A DNA stretch of 32,586 nucleotides from Candidatus Poribacteria bacterium (GCA_002699335.1 PACG01000092.1:1-32586), one strand, 5' to 3'. Counted from the first letter of the stretch, positions 7,420 through 17,446 are shown. Numbers and translations: made by a program. The notes: generated by a model from the sequence alone, not told the origin.

Positions 7420-9004
7420 TTAGAAGCAACTTGCACCGATGCTATTTTCTGTATCCTGTTACCCATAGCCGTCCGGAAACGACTTATTATTTCGTGCTGG
7501 CCGGCTTTCGAGACCTTTCAGAACAGTTCGGGGAGAGCTTGGCCTGGCTGGGTTGCCGACTGGTAATACCGACACCTACGCTGGCAATACGGATATCGGA
7601 CGGTGGGCCAAGTTTAGGACTACTTCGCGGCTATGATGACGCAGAACTAACCTTGCCGATCGGGCCTCGACACCTGATTATCGAAGCCGGTCACCATCCT
7701 GCCGGCGGCGGGACGGTGACCGTCCGGACAGTCACTCCTGGTTTCGACCAGGTAACGCGAGAGGCTGAACGCACCCAATAGCACTTCGACCAACTCGGTG
7801 TGTCAGATCACCTGCAACTAATTCAACCGGCTGAGTCTGTGATTGGCGATGCAGAACGGTGTCGCTTTTAGCCCGCTCATTGGGCGCATTTGGGATATAT
7901 CCATCTGCTTCGACAGGGATCTACTATTTGCCATTAGCAAAGAGCGACAGCAACTACAGTTCCAACAACTGATCAAACTGGCCTCGCGACACCTTTCAGA
8001 AGCCACTGGCCGTTGACAAACCTTCTTTTGGGATCAGTTAGACGACAGTTCTCTACAGGCCTGGCAACAGAGTTGCCAACTGCTAACAGCCTGCCTGTGG
8101 GACGTGGTCATCGGGCGCTGTCTATCGCCTGGGGCGCCTGTTCACCCACGCTCCCGTCTGCGCTAAGATCAACCCAACTGGATGGGCTACGAAGTGATGC
8201 TGGATGTATAGGATTTGCCCGGCGGAGAGGCAAATGTGTTCGCTTCCGGCATTTTGCTGCTGCCGAAGGAGATACAGGTCAGTGAGAAGAGCTCGGTTGT
8301 CGTCTGCAAGCACGGATTGGAGGGGCGATCGCACGACACTTTCGATCCGGAGGTCACGGGACCTTACAACGCTTACGGAGCAAAGTTGGCCGATCTGGGA
8401 TTTGTGGTCTATGTACCACAAAATCCGTACATTGGACAGGATCGATTCCGGGTACTGCAACGAAAGCCAACCCTTTGTAGTGGTCGCTATTTTCGTTGGT
8501 TGTCCGTCAACACGAGCAAACGCTGGACTGGCTGGTCAGCCTGGACTTTGTCGACCCGGAACGTATCGGCTTTTATGGCCTCTCCTATGGGGGTAAAACC
8601 GCTATGCGGGTACCCGCCTACTGGATCGGTACGCTCTCTCAATCTGCTCGGCCGATTTCAACGAGTGGATCGTCAAGAACGCCACCTATCACTCCGGCTA
8701 CAGCTACTCTTTACAGGGGAGTATGAGATGCCGGAGTTCGACCTGGGCAACACCTTCAACTACGCCACGATGGTGGCTCTGATCGCGCCGTGTCCGTTTA
8801 TGACCGAGCGCAGCCACTACGCGCGGTGTCGCTCCTGACGAGTGGGTGGCACACGAAGACGCCATCGTGCGACACGCTTACGTTGGTTGAGGGATTGGCG
8901 CCCGAACGGAGATCGAGTTCTTCGGCAGCGGACACGAAATTAATGGCCAGGGAACATTTGCTTTTCTGAAGCAGCGCCTCGACCACGGCTCGAGTGCGGA
9001 GTAG
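7420..9004 (+). pseudogene. Decayed alpha/beta hydrolase (acetyl-esterase/dienelactone-hydrolase-like)
   Basis: A single ancestral gene of roughly 525 codons can be followed through at least four frame changes. The N-terminal part is at about 7440-7781. It continues to FQQLIKLASRHLSEATGR, which ends at a TGA (8014-8016), with further in-frame stops at TAA 8164-8166 and TAG 8209-8211. The hydrolase core starts after that: SGILLLPKE, VVVCKHGLEGR, GFVVYVPQNPYIG, then a shift to FVDPERIGFYGLSYGGKTAM (the G-x-S-x-G nucleophile elbow). More shifts follow to SICSADFNEWIVKNATYHS, then EMPEFDLGNTFNYATMVALI, then GVAPDEWVAHED and a final TEIEFFGSGHEINGQGTFAF. The final stop is TAG 9002-9004. From memory this block order matches a secreted-type esterase family common in Poribacteria-like genomes. 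The start is approximate. Confidence 0.8.
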
Positions 9005-9111
9005 TGGTCAATTCAACTAAGATTTCACACATTGGCTTGTGCTGATCTCGCTGTATCTGGTATCTTTAACCGTATTTAATCTGTAGAGAAGAGATTCGAT
9101 TTAACACAACC

Positions 9112-11181
9112 ATGGATGAAACGCCTAAACACACCAATCGGCTGATTGACGAGACCAGCCCGTATCTATTACAACACGCCCATAATCCGGTTGATTGGTA
9201 TCCGTGGGGCGAAGAAGCGCTTCAGCGTGCTCGGTCGGAGGACAAGCCAATTCTGTTGAGTATCGGTTACTCCGCTTGTCACTGGTGTCACGTCATGGAG
9301 CGAGAGTCGTTTGAGAACGAGCAGATCGCTAAACTGATGAACGACAACTTTATCAACATCAAGGTCGATCGCGAAGAACGTCCGGACCTCGACGAAATCT
9401 ACATGAGTGCAGTCCAGGCCATGACGGGAAGTGGTGGTTGGCCGATGACCATGTTCTTAACACCGGATCTGAAACCCTTCCATGGGGGCACCTATTTCCC
9501 ACCCACGGACCGGTATGGTCGCCCCGGGTTCCCCCGCATTTTGACCAGTGTGGCCGAAACTTACCAGGAAAAGAGAAGCGAAGTGGCCGATCATGCTGAG
9601 GAGATCACCAAGCACTTACAATCCAGGATCAACCCCGAACAACAAGCCGATGCCGAATTGTCGGTCGACCTGCTCGACAAAGCCTTCCAGCAGTATCAGT
9701 CCCGATTTGATGAGCGGCACGGCGGGTTCGGCCAAGCCCCCAAGTTTCCACCGGGCATGGGGTTGAGTCTTTTACTTCGCTATTGGAAGCGTACGGGTAA
9801 CGCCGAGGCTTTGCGGATGGTTGAGTTTACGCTGGAGAAGATGGCCAACGGCGGGATGTACGATCAACTAGGTGGCGGATTCCACCGTTACTCGGTGGAC
9901 GAGATCTGGCTAGTGCCCCACTTCGAAAAGATGCTCTACGACAACTCCCTGCTAACCGTCAGTTACCTGGAAGCCTACCAGGCCACCGGCAAAGACCTCT
10001 ACCAACGAATCGCCCGGGAAACGCTGGACTATGTCTTACGAGAGATGTACGACAGTCAGAACGGCGGATTCTACTCGACCCAGGACGCTGATAGCGAGGG
10101 TGAAGAGGGCAAGTTCTTCGTCTGGACACCGGACGAAGTGGCGGCTATTCTACCGCCGGAACAGACCAAAATCTTCTGCGATTTCTACGATATTACGGAG
10201 GGTGGTAATTTCGAGCATAAAAATATTCTGCATGTTCGGATGACTACGGAGCAGTTCGTCCAAATGATAGATCTGTCAGAATCGGAGTTAATAGGCCTAC
10301 TTGAGGATGGTAAAGCCAAACTCTTCACCGAACGGGAGAAACGGATCAAGCCCGGACTCGACGATAAGATCTTGACCAGTTGGAACGGATTGATGATCCG
10401 CAGTATGGCCCTCGGTTACCAGATTCTAGGCGATGATAGGTATCTGCAGGCGGCCAACAAATCAGCCGATTTTATCCATCAGCAACTATCCCAAGAAAAC
10501 GGTCTGCTCTGGCATACTCATCGTGCCGGCAAGAGCCATCTCAACGCCTATCTGGAGGATTACGCCTACCTGATCTGCGGGCTGATCGAGTTATATCAGA
10601 CCAGCTTTGATCTCCGTTGGCTGAAAGAGGCGGATCGACTGAGCCAGATCATGATCGACCAATTCTGGGACGTTACCGAAGGCGGCCTCTTCTTTACCGG
10701 TAACCAGCACGAAGCGTTAATCATTCGCTCCAAATCGGCTTACGACGGCGCCACCCCCTCGGGTACCTCCATGGCCCTCCACGCACTAGTGCGATTGGCT
10801 ATTCTGCTGGATCGACCCGACTATCGCCAGAAAGTAGAACAAACTCTACGCCTTAACTACCGCCAACTAGATATGGCGCCCTCCGGTTCGGCCCAGATGA
10901 TGTGCAGCCTGGATTTCCTGTTAGACACCCCTTCTGAGATTGCCATCGTCGGTCGGCCCGATCAGTTGCCTCCTGTCCTGCAGGCGTTGCACAATAACTT
11001 TATTCCCAACAAAGTGGTGGCCTGGTTAAACCCGGGTGGTACTGCAACAAAGACTGTTGAGGAATACCTGCCCCTCTTAACCGCTAAAACGCCGATCGAC
11101 CGACAAGCCACCATCTATATCTGCCAAAACTATGCCTGTCAGCAGCCGACGATCGATCTGTCCGTCTTTAACAACCTCTGA
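9112..11181 (+). CDS. Thioredoxin-domain DUF255 protein (YyaL/SPATA20 family)
   Basis: A 689-residue protein of the usual family length. The N-terminal thioredoxin-like domain (about residues 5-165) begins [21 protein letters not shown] and carries the CHWCHVME motif with Cys56 and Cys59. Further family blocks are [14 protein letters not shown] and [12 protein letters not shown]. The rest looks like the (alpha/alpha)6-barrel region, with [36 protein letters not shown] and LTSWNGLMI. The biochemical role of the family is poorly defined; proposals include redox or sugar-related functions. Start ATG at 9112; the upstream AGAGAAGAG is a weak ribosome binding site but the N-terminus aligns with the family. 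It stands alone, 107 bp after the pseudogene and 58 bp before an intact hydrolase gene. Confidence 0.95.
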   Translation: MDETPKHTNRLIDETSPYLLQHAHNPVDWYPWGEEALQRARSEDKPILLSIGYSACHWCHVMERESFENEQIAKLMNDNFINIKVDREERPDLDEIYMSAVQAMTGSGGWPMTMFLTPDLKPFHGGTYFPPTDRYGRPGFPRILTSVAETYQEKRSEVADHAEEITKHLQSRINPEQQADAELSVDLLDKAFQQYQSRFDERHGGFGQAPKFPPGMGLSLLLRYWKRTGNAEALRMVEFTLEKMANGGMYDQLGGGFHRYSVDEIWLVPHFEKMLYDNSLLTVSYLEAYQATGKDLYQRIARETLDYVLREMYDSQNGGFYSTQDADSEGEEGKFFVWTPDEVAAILPPEQTKIFCDFYDITEGGNFEHKNILHVRMTTEQFVQMIDLSESELIGLLEDGKAKLFTEREKRIKPGLDDKILTSWNGLMIRSMALGYQILGDDRYLQAANKSADFIHQQLSQENGLLWHTHRAGKSHLNAYLEDYAYLICGLIELYQTSFDLRWLKEADRLSQIMIDQFWDVTEGGLFFTGNQHEALIIRSKSAYDGATPSGTSMALHALVRLAILLDRPDYRQKVEQTLRLNYRQLDMAPSGSAQMMCSLDFLLDTPSEIAIVGRPDQLPPVLQALHNNFIPNKVVAWLNPGGTATKTVEEYLPLLTAKTPIDRQATIYICQNYACQQPTIDLSVFNNL

Positions 11182-11239
11182 TCTCGTCCACCGACCAGTG
11201 GTGGTAGTCAAGGGATAGAGCTACGATGGAGAGAGTTTG

Positions 11240-12328
11240 ATGACACAGCCCAATCTAACCCCTTTTGAACCAGCCACCACGGCTAACCCGGCGAACGACG
11301 GTCAGCGATATTTGGAAAGCCTTTACGCTGAGCCTCGTCAAGCCTACACCTTCCATCACGATTACCCGGGTGGTTTTAACAGTTGGTCAGCAGAGGCTCG
11401 GCCGGTGTTGCGGCAACTGCTCGGTCTGGACAACATGGCTCAAGATACCGCCGACCATCAACCGTCAGTACAACTGGGGGAACCTGAAGACCAGGACGAT
11501 TACTCACTCCAACTGGGATACATCGAGACCGAACCCAACATCCATCTGCCATTCTGGTTGCTGCGACCACAGGGACAGCTGGGCCCTTTCCCGTTGGCCA
11601 TTCTTCCACACGGCCACGACCGTCAGGGACACAACAGCTATGCTGGTGTTTACCAAGACGAGTCGCATCGGCAACAATCTTTGGCGATGGATCGCGACGT
11701 TGCTGTCCAGGCGGTTCGGCACGGCTTTCTGGCCATTGCTCCTGCCACCCGAGGGTTGTCTCTGGCCGCCAACTATGTCCCGGACACCTTCGATCGGCAC
11801 GGTAACCGGGATTGTCGCAGCTATCTGATACACGCCATTTTAGCTGGTCGCACGGCTGTAGGCGAACGCGTCTGGGATATGATGCGACTGATCGATTGGG
11901 CGTCGGACTTACCGGAGGTAACAACCGAGACGCTACTAATGATGGGTAACTCCGGTGGAGGCGTGGTCACCATGTACACGGCGGCTTGCGACCAGCGCAT
12001 TGTCATGGCGGTGCCGAGTTGTTCCTTTTCGGTCATCGCCAACCCACAAGGACGGATCTACCACTGCGACTGCTGCGCCGTGCCGGGTATTCTCCGTTGG
12101 GGACAACTCTACGATGTTTGCGGACTGATCGCCCCTCGTCGTCTGCTGGTCGTCAACGGGATTAAAGACCAGCTACACTCAGAGACCGAGATTGCGCGTT
12201 CGGCTGAACGTGTAGGCACCATCTTTGATGCTGCTGGAGTACCAGATCACTTCCAACACCGTTGGGGCAGTGAGGGCCACCGCTTTTACAGCGAACTGAT
12301 GTGGCCAATAATCATGTCCGCGATTTAG
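11240..12328 (+). CDS. Alpha/beta hydrolase (acetyl-esterase/dienelactone-hydrolase type)
   Basis: A 362-residue serine hydrolase. The nucleophile elbow is MMGNSGGGVV (Ser238), with the likely acid Asp310 in NGIKDQLHS and the likely His347 in GSEGHRF. An oxyanion-side motif ILPHGHDRQGHNSYAG precedes them. The G-N-S-G-G elbow and the domain order fit the abhydrolase_7/acetyl-xylan-esterase-like group, whose members deacetylate or hydrolyse esters, often of carbohydrates. There is no signal peptide. I chose ATG 11240 with GGAGAG just upstream; an in-frame TTG three bases earlier is possible. It follows the DUF255 gene by 58 nt and ends 19 nt from the convergent RraA-like gene. It is related in superfamily, but not obviously in detail, to the decayed hydrolase at 7420-9004. 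Confidence 0.88.
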   Translation: MTQPNLTPFEPATTANPANDGQRYLESLYAEPRQAYTFHHDYPGGFNSWSAEARPVLRQLLGLDNMAQDTADHQPSVQLGEPEDQDDYSLQLGYIETEPNIHLPFWLLRPQGQLGPFPLAILPHGHDRQGHNSYAGVYQDESHRQQSLAMDRDVAVQAVRHGFLAIAPATRGLSLAANYVPDTFDRHGNRDCRSYLIHAILAGRTAVGERVWDMMRLIDWASDLPEVTTETLLMMGNSGGGVVTMYTAACDQRIVMAVPSCSFSVIANPQGRIYHCDCCAVPGILRWGQLYDVCGLIAPRRLLVVNGIKDQLHSETEIARSAERVGTIFDAAGVPDHFQHRWGSEGHRFYSELMWPIIMSAI

Positions 12329-12347
12329 GCCGACTATATCTATGTCT

Positions 12348-13067
12348 TTAATTTTCATCGCCATATTCTTCGCCGCGATGAGCCTTGCGGATTTCGGCGG
12401 CGCTGGTTGCCTTTTTGATCCGCTCCTGCAACGTACCTTCGTGTTCAATTAGCTTTTGCACATTTTCCAGAACATCGGCCATCCGATTAGCCGGAAACTT
12501 CACCGCACCGTTTTCGTCCATATGGATGATCTCTCCCGGTGCTACATCCATACCGCAAATCGAGACGGGAACATTGACCGCATGCACTGCCTGGTCACCG
12601 TGACCTGGTGTGACCCCGGTCAATAAATACTGAAATTTCATCGGCCGAATCTCATCAATATCCCTGGAGGGGCCGTTCGACAGGCAGCCTACACAACCCA
12701 GTGTCTTCATGGTTGCGGTCATATTGCCGCCGGCTAGACCTACCTTGCCAGCAATCTGCGGCGGAAACTTCTGCTCAAGTGCCAGAATCGTCGGCTGTGG
12801 AGAGGCATCTAGCGCACCGGCGACATCCATGAACGAAAGCCGATTGAAACTGGGATCGGGCAAACCATAAATACAGGTCACCGCATACCCTACCCGCGCT
12901 CCCAGTGCGGGGTACATACACTTGATCGTCTGGTCTGTATACCAGTTTACAGTCCACGGATTGTACAGGCCTAAGCAGAGTTCATCGCTCGGATACGTCG
13001 CTACCACGTTTGTAATGGAAGGTGTATCGAACCTCTCCAGCTCCTTCAAAATCTCCTGATCAGTCAC
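12348..13067 (-). CDS. RraA-like / HMG-aldolase-family protein
   Basis: A 239-residue member of the RraA/4-hydroxy-4-methyl-2-oxoglutarate aldolase fold. The substrate-binding block reads AGGNMTATMKTLGCVG followed by NGPSRD, with Arg135-Asp136 at the conserved R-D pair, and MDENGAVKFP follows later. Characterised relatives include the RNase E inhibitor RraA and class II pyruvate aldolases. In this operon an aldolase acting on a 2-keto-3-deoxy sugar acid is the more attractive reading, but that is inference. The start is a GTG at 13065-13067 with GAGGGAG upstream. It is the last gene of the minus-strand carbohydrate operon, separated by 167 bp from the GH4 gene. A lyase or isomerase role cannot be excluded. 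Confidence 0.83.
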   Translation of the reverse strand: MTDQEILKELERFDTPSITNVVATYPSDELCLGLYNPWTVNWYTDQTIKCMYPALGARVGYAVTCIYGLPDPSFNRLSFMDVAGALDASPQPTILALEQKFPPQIAGKVGLAGGNMTATMKTLGCVGCLSNGPSRDIDEIRPMKFQYLLTGVTPGHGDQAVHAVNVPVSICGMDVAPGEIIHMDENGAVKFPANRMADVLENVQKLIEHEGTLQERIKKATSAAEIRKAHRGEEYGDEN

Positions 13068-13234
13068 AGTCTTTGCTCCCTCTCTTTTTAATATTATACC
13101 CAGTCCTTTATCATATGCGCCTTACTGTTGTAATATTGATGATTAGGCACGTCACCCTGGAATCTCTGATCCTTTATTTTCGATTTTTCGCATCACTCTA
13201 TCTCCTGTTTTCGGGAATCTATGCTTTCAGAAAT

Positions 13235-14533
13235 TCAACCAAGCAGCGGCATCAGTTCTTTTTGAGCCTCAAGCAGTTGATCGATAACCGTTCGGATTTG
13301 AGGCAGGGTCAGTTGAGATGCCGTGTTTGGATCGACCATGGCCGAGTGATATACATATTCTCGTTTCTGTTCCAAAATGGCCTGAACAGTCAACCCCTGC
13401 ATGCCGACATTACTCTGGCAGAGGCTGGCACACTGAAGTGGTAGATCTCCGACATAACATCCTTGTACGCCAACACGGTTCACCAAACACGGCACCTCTA
13501 CACAGCATCGATCCAGCAGGTTGGTAATTAGTCCCGTATTGCACACGTTGCCGTAGATATAGGTCGGTGTATCGGTCTCAATAGCGTGAATTATTGTGGC
13601 TGCGTATTCATTCGATTTTTGTAGCTCAAGGCTGGCCGATTTGGATTCTTCAACGGCCCGTTCTATGCGGCTCTGGCGTGTTTCATTCTGTTTGGCAAAC
13701 GCCTCCCCGGTTCGAATAGGTTGGTCCAATCGTTCCATCTCCTCGACATGCGGCATGACGTAGGGAATATATTCGGCCATGTGACGGGAAGATTCAGTTA
13801 CAAAGTAACCGAAATGCTTAAAAATCTCAAAACGGACCGGATCCTTCTTGAAAAGTTCCGGATTGTTCAAACAGTCCTTTAGCCGTGGATACAGATCCTC
13901 ACCGGACAAACTGAGATCGAGGAACCAGGCCATGTGATTAATTCCAGCGGTTCGGTAGCGCATCCGTTCGTAATCTACCTGCATATAGTTGGAGAGTTGC
14001 TTGCTCGTTCCTTGAACACTATGACATAGCCCTACGGCGGAGATGCTGGTTACCTGGTGTATAGCCCACATGATCATGGCCATCGGGTTGGTATAGTTCA
14101 ACATCACCGCTTCGGGACAGCGCACTTCCATGTCTCGGGCGATATCGAGCATGACTGGAATGGTTCGCAACCCTTTCATGATGCCGCCTATACCGACTGT
14201 ATCGGAAACCGTTTGCCGTAAGCCTGCGGTTTCGTACGGAATCTGAACATCCAGCCTTTCCGGTTCAAGGTTGTTTCCTACCCGAATTGAGGCGATCACA
14301 TAGTCAGCGCCGTCCAGAGCGGCTTCACGGGTGGCTGACTGAAAGACTTTGGTCGGCAGGTGATTATGCTCAATCAGCCGATTCACGAAGTCATAGGTAA
14401 TCGCTACCCTTTCCTGATTTGGGTCGACCAAATGGATGCTCGAATCCGCCAGTTGCGGGAAAGAGATAATATCGCGTACTAGCCGGCGACCAAATCCTAA
14501 ACTACCGGCACCAATAAACGCTATTTTTGCCAT
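13235..14533 (-). CDS. GH4 family alpha-galactosidase / galacturonidase-like glycosidase
   Basis: A 432-residue glycoside hydrolase family 4 enzyme. The NAD-binding N-terminus is KIAFIGAGSLGFGRRLV. The QTVSDT and LNYTNPMAM motifs are present, and the metal-binding pair is Cys170 (in GLCHSVQGT) and His200 (in AGINHMAWF). GH4 enzymes use NAD+ and Mn2+ in an unusual oxidation/elimination mechanism. The CHSV signature is known from alpha-galactosidases (MelA) and alpha-galacturonidases (LplD) of the family. There is no signal peptide, so the substrate must enter the cell. ATG at 14531-14533 with a GAGGG upstream. It lies between the Nif3-like and RraA-like genes, all on one strand, in what appears to be a sugar-catabolic operon. 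Confidence 0.93.
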   Translation of the reverse strand: MAKIAFIGAGSLGFGRRLVRDIISFPQLADSSIHLVDPNQERVAITYDFVNRLIEHNHLPTKVFQSATREAALDGADYVIASIRVGNNLEPERLDVQIPYETAGLRQTVSDTVGIGGIMKGLRTIPVMLDIARDMEVRCPEAVMLNYTNPMAMIMWAIHQVTSISAVGLCHSVQGTSKQLSNYMQVDYERMRYRTAGINHMAWFLDLSLSGEDLYPRLKDCLNNPELFKKDPVRFEIFKHFGYFVTESSRHMAEYIPYVMPHVEEMERLDQPIRTGEAFAKQNETRQSRIERAVEESKSASLELQKSNEYAATIIHAIETDTPTYIYGNVCNTGLITNLLDRCCVEVPCLVNRVGVQGCYVGDLPLQCASLCQSNVGMQGLTVQAILEQKREYVYHSAMVDPNTASQLTLPQIRTVIDQLLEAQKELMPLLG

Positions 14534-14572
14534 GTCAATTTTTCCCTCAGTCTTCTGTGACCATTAGTGAAT

Positions 14573-15373
14573 TCAATTTTTAGAGGCCTGCACCAGTTTA
14601 AAAATACACGACTGCGGAATGAAATGCACCGGCAGAGGTGAAAACCGATCGGCTAAATGGTCGGCGAGCAGTTTCATACCGTGAACCTCACTAACCGCGT
14701 GATTTACCACAATTACCGGGACCCCCATGTCGATGGAGAATGCACCGTCCCGCCAATAGGTAAATCCATCATCGGTACAAATGGCTAGATCGACCTGATA
14801 ATTATCGATAAAACTGGTCAACGGTGTGATTGCGCCGGTACCAATAGCTACCCGAGAAACCAGCTGATCCTCAGGGCCAATCAGCTGTACAGAATTTTGC
14901 CCCAATTCTTTCACCTTTCCTGCTACTCTCTGGGCTACAGTCAGTGCGGTCTGACCAGAGACATCGTAGACCCGAAAGTAACCCTCTCCGTCCACTGGAT
15001 ATTCAAACCCGAGTTGCGTTGCCCACGAATCAGGAATACCGATTTCAGGTACCTGATCCCACAGATCGTGACAACGTAAAATGATCAGTTCACTATCCTC
15101 GATCATTTTACGTTTGGCTGCAACACCTTGGTAGCGGAAGACATTCTGATCGGTATCGTGATGATTATAGTAGGTTGGCTCGTGGGTAATAAACATGTTA
15201 CAATCTAACTCCAAGGCACGTTGAAGAGTCCAGGTGTATCCCATCCAACCGACAGCAATGCCTCGCACCTCGGTTGTCGGGTCACCCGACTTGAAGGTGT
15301 CGACCGTATTTTCCCAATTGACCCAACCACCATCCATCGTTTTTAAATATTCCCTGACATCTCTTGCATTCAC
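14573..15373 (-). CDS. Nif3-like (DUF34 / GTP cyclohydrolase I type 2 homologue) protein
   Basis: A 266-residue protein of the Nif3 family, which forms ring-shaped oligomers with a dinuclear metal site. Visible family blocks are GIAVGWMGYTWTLQRALE, MFITHEPTYYNH (metal-binding His-Glu), LRCHDLWD and, near the C-terminus, VVNHAVSEVHGM (metal-binding His and Glu). The activity of the family is unsettled. The start is a GTG at 15371-15373 with a GGGGGG tract 8 nt upstream. The gene lies 51 nt downstream of the Gfo/Idh gene and 39 nt upstream of GH4. A Nif3-like gene inside a sugar operon suggests a subfamily with a metabolic role, but that is only inferred from position. Confidence 0.88.
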   Translation of the reverse strand: MNARDVREYLKTMDGGWVNWENTVDTFKSGDPTTEVRGIAVGWMGYTWTLQRALELDCNMFITHEPTYYNHHDTDQNVFRYQGVAAKRKMIEDSELIILRCHDLWDQVPEIGIPDSWATQLGFEYPVDGEGYFRVYDVSGQTALTVAQRVAGKVKELGQNSVQLIGPEDQLVSRVAIGTGAITPLTSFIDNYQVDLAICTDDGFTYWRDGAFSIDMGVPVIVVNHAVSEVHGMKLLADHLADRFSPLPVHFIPQSCIFKLVQASKN

Positions 15374-15424
15374 TTGTTTTACCCCCCTGCCCTGAATTCT
15401 CCTGTACTAAATTAAGGTAGTAGG

Positions 15425-16411
15425 TTAACTTTCCGAAGCCTGAATGGTCCGTCCCTCTCTTGCCGATTGATAGATCTTTTCCAACAGGTCAACTGTGCGG
15501 CGCCCCTCCCGACCATCAATCCGTACCTGACTTCCATTCTCGATAGCACCAACCACATCCTCAATGATACTGGTTACACTGTCCTCTACCGAATCGAGCC
15601 GCTCTTGCAGGCCATTACCGATGACGCGCATTTTGCCGCTTAGTACCTCATCGATCAGTACACCGCCATCAGTTCCGTGCACTTCAGCGCTAAAGTAGAC
15701 GCTCTCTGGGAAGGTAGTGGTTCCGACAATCACGCCCTTAGCGCTGCTCTTGAAGTTGACGACAGCCAATCCAATATCTTCCGTTTCAATGTCGTGATTC
15801 ATAATGGCGGTTTCACCATAAACCGACTGGTAATCGCCCATGAACCAGGAAATAAGATCCAGCAGGTGTGCCCCTTGGTTAGCCAACGATCCACCACCGT
15901 CCATTTTCCATGTTCCTCGCCATCCATTTCCGTGCTTGAAATACTCGTTCGACCGGAACCATTTGAAACGAACCTCCCCCAGAATCGGTTTGCCGAGCCA
16001 ACCACGCTTCAGGGCTTCCGCTACACGGTAGTTGTTCTCGACATATCGGCTTTGATAGTCAACAGCCAATATCACACCGGCTTCATCGCAGGCCGCAATT
16101 AATCGGTCGCAGGCTTCCGTGGTAACGTCCATCGGCTTGGTGGTAATTACATGTTTACCGGCTTTAGCAGCACGAACCCCGAGTTCGGCGTGTGTTCCAC
16201 TCGGCGTCATTACCATCACGCAATCGACATCACTTCGGCCGAGGGCATCGTCTAAATTGGTCGTCCACTCGACGTTCAACTCCCCGCCGCTTTTTTTGGC
16301 CAACTCCTCATTTAGATCGACCACGCACTTTAGTTCTGCACCCTCTGTCTGTTGAATCAACTGGGACCGCCCCCGTCCCATACCTAAACCAACAACTGCA
16401 AAATTAACCAT
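15425..16411 (-). CDS. Gfo/Idh/MocA-family NAD(P)-dependent dehydrogenase
   Basis: A 328-residue two-domain oxidoreductase. The Rossmann N-terminus is VNFAVVGLGMGRGRSQLI, then VMVMTPSGTHAELGVRAAKA, and the conserved K-P block is HVITTKPMDVTTEACD, with Lys-Pro in the catalytic region. The C-terminal substrate domain includes GGGSLANQGAHLLDLISWF, where the His is the usual catalytic candidate. Family members oxidise or reduce sugars, inositols and sugar acids. ATG at 16409-16411 with GGAGAGG 6 nt upstream, a strong site. It starts 24 nt after the aldo/keto reductase stop, so the two are very likely co-transcribed. Substrate unknown; a galactose- or uronate-type sugar would fit the neighbours. 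Confidence 0.95.
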   Translation of the reverse strand: MVNFAVVGLGMGRGRSQLIQQTEGAELKCVVDLNEELAKKSGGELNVEWTTNLDDALGRSDVDCVMVMTPSGTHAELGVRAAKAGKHVITTKPMDVTTEACDRLIAACDEAGVILAVDYQSRYVENNYRVAEALKRGWLGKPILGEVRFKWFRSNEYFKHGNGWRGTWKMDGGGSLANQGAHLLDLISWFMGDYQSVYGETAIMNHDIETEDIGLAVVNFKSSAKGVIVGTTTFPESVYFSAEVHGTDGGVLIDEVLSGKMRVIGNGLQERLDSVEDSVTSIIEDVVGAIENGSQVRIDGREGRRTVDLLEKIYQSAREGRTIQASES

Positions 16412-16435
16412 TGAAACCTCTCCTATTTGTCGTTT

Positions 16436-17377
16436 TCAATTCCCCAAACTCTCGGACATATGTCCGAATATATCATTTAGTCGTGCCATATCTTCAGTTG
16501 CTAACGGAGACCCGAGGATAGCATCAATGTTAGATCTCAAGTGTGACAGCTTTGAAGTGCCGGTGATGACGGTAGATACCGCCTCGGGGGCTGCAGCAAA
16601 TTTATAGGCGGCCGCCGTTACCGATTCCACACTGTTTTTTACTAACCATCCGAGCGGATTCTTATCGGGCAGCGCGTCTTCTGGGATTGTGCGCCTCTTC
16701 TTGAGATCGGCTATCGTTTTTTCCAATGCTTCGACTCGGCTGAGAGTTCTGCGCACAGCTATCATGATCAATACGCCAACATTGTGGGCATCGCATAGCG
16801 GAAAGACGGTTTTCTCTGCCATCTGATTCAGTAAATTGTAACCGACCATCACCGTATCAAACAGGTTGTCCTTTACAGCACGTTGCAACACTTGATGCTC
16901 GCCATCTTGAAAATACATTTCCGTGATACCAATGAAACGGATCTTACCCTGCGACTTGAGTTTTTGGGCCGTAGACACCAAACTGTCTCTGACACCGTCG
17001 TATTCATTGGGTAGAACACCATGAAACTGAAAAATATCGATAGTCTCCAGTTGCAGCCGTTTCAAACTTGTCTCCACCTGCTGAGTAAGCTCTGAGGCGG
17101 AGAGTATCCGATTATTTTTTGTTGGCCGGGTCTTGGTAGCAATATAGTATCGATCTCGATCGATAGTTTTAAGGGCGCGTCCCAGAATTTCTTCACTTTG
17201 GCCGTATCCGGTAGCGGTATCGATCAGGTTGATCCCCATATCCAGAGCGGTCTGCACCAACCTGTGCGCCTCTGGTTCAGGCACGCCCGTATTTTGACCA
17301 AGTTGGCTTGGACCTCCAGACCCCAAGGAAACCAGAGATACCCGCAATCCTGTCCGGCCGAGCATCCGATATTTCAT
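16436..17377 (-). CDS. Aldo/keto reductase
   Basis: A 313-residue AKR-superfamily enzyme, NADPH-dependent by family expectation. The TIM-barrel hallmarks are MKYRMLGRTGLRVS at the start, NLIDTATGYGQSEEILGRAL (catalytic Asp and Tyr), YYIATKTRP (catalytic Lys) and IFQFHGV (His). The C-terminal cofactor motif appears near STVITGTSKLSHLRSN. I chose the ATG at 17375-17377, preceded by GGTGG. An in-frame ATG at 17420-17422 would give a longer protein but lies inside the predicted -10 element at 17418-17423. First gene of the minus-strand carbohydrate operon. The likely substrate is an aldose or keto sugar of that pathway. Related members act as D-threo-aldose or L-fucose dehydrogenases, but no specific assignment is safe. 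Confidence 0.93.
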   Translation of the reverse strand: MKYRMLGRTGLRVSLVSLGSGGPSQLGQNTGVPEPEAHRLVQTALDMGINLIDTATGYGQSEEILGRALKTIDRDRYYIATKTRPTKNNRILSASELTQQVETSLKRLQLETIDIFQFHGVLPNEYDGVRDSLVSTAQKLKSQGKIRFIGITEMYFQDGEHQVLQRAVKDNLFDTVMVGYNLLNQMAEKTVFPLCDAHNVGVLIMIAVRRTLSRVEALEKTIADLKKRRTIPEDALPDKNPLGWLVKNSVESVTAAAYKFAAAPEAVSTVITGTSKLSHLRSNIDAILGSPLATEDMARLNDIFGHMSESLGN

Positions 17378-17417
17378 TATAAATTCCACCAAATTACAGA
17401 CAATTTTATCCACAGGC

Positions 17418-17446
17418 ATCATACCACAATAAACTCATTCCTTCAA
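17418..17446 (-). promoter_or_regulatory. Sigma70-type promoter of the carbohydrate operon
   Basis: Read on the minus strand, TTGAAG (-35, 17441-17446) is followed by exactly 17 bp and TATGAT (-10, 17418-17423; 5 of 6 matches). Transcription would begin near 17411, giving a leader of about 34 nt to the ATG at 17377. This supports the shorter start of the aldo/keto reductase. Confidence 0.6.

Noticed and set aside
7254..7781. A 175-codon plus-strand open stretch as a gene of its own
   Set aside because: Its first part is antisense to the sulfatase start and its second part is the N-terminal piece of the decayed hydrolase at 7420-9004.
11376..11924. A 182-codon minus-strand open stretch inside the alpha/beta hydrolase gene
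   Set aside because: It is the shadow of a well-supported gene with catalytic motifs, and its translation is Arg/Pro/Trp-rich as expected for antisense frames.
17378..17422. Longer start for the aldo/keto reductase at 17422
   Set aside because: That ATG lies inside the predicted -10 element (17418-17423), while the ATG at 17377 has GGTGG upstream and gives the usual family N-terminus.
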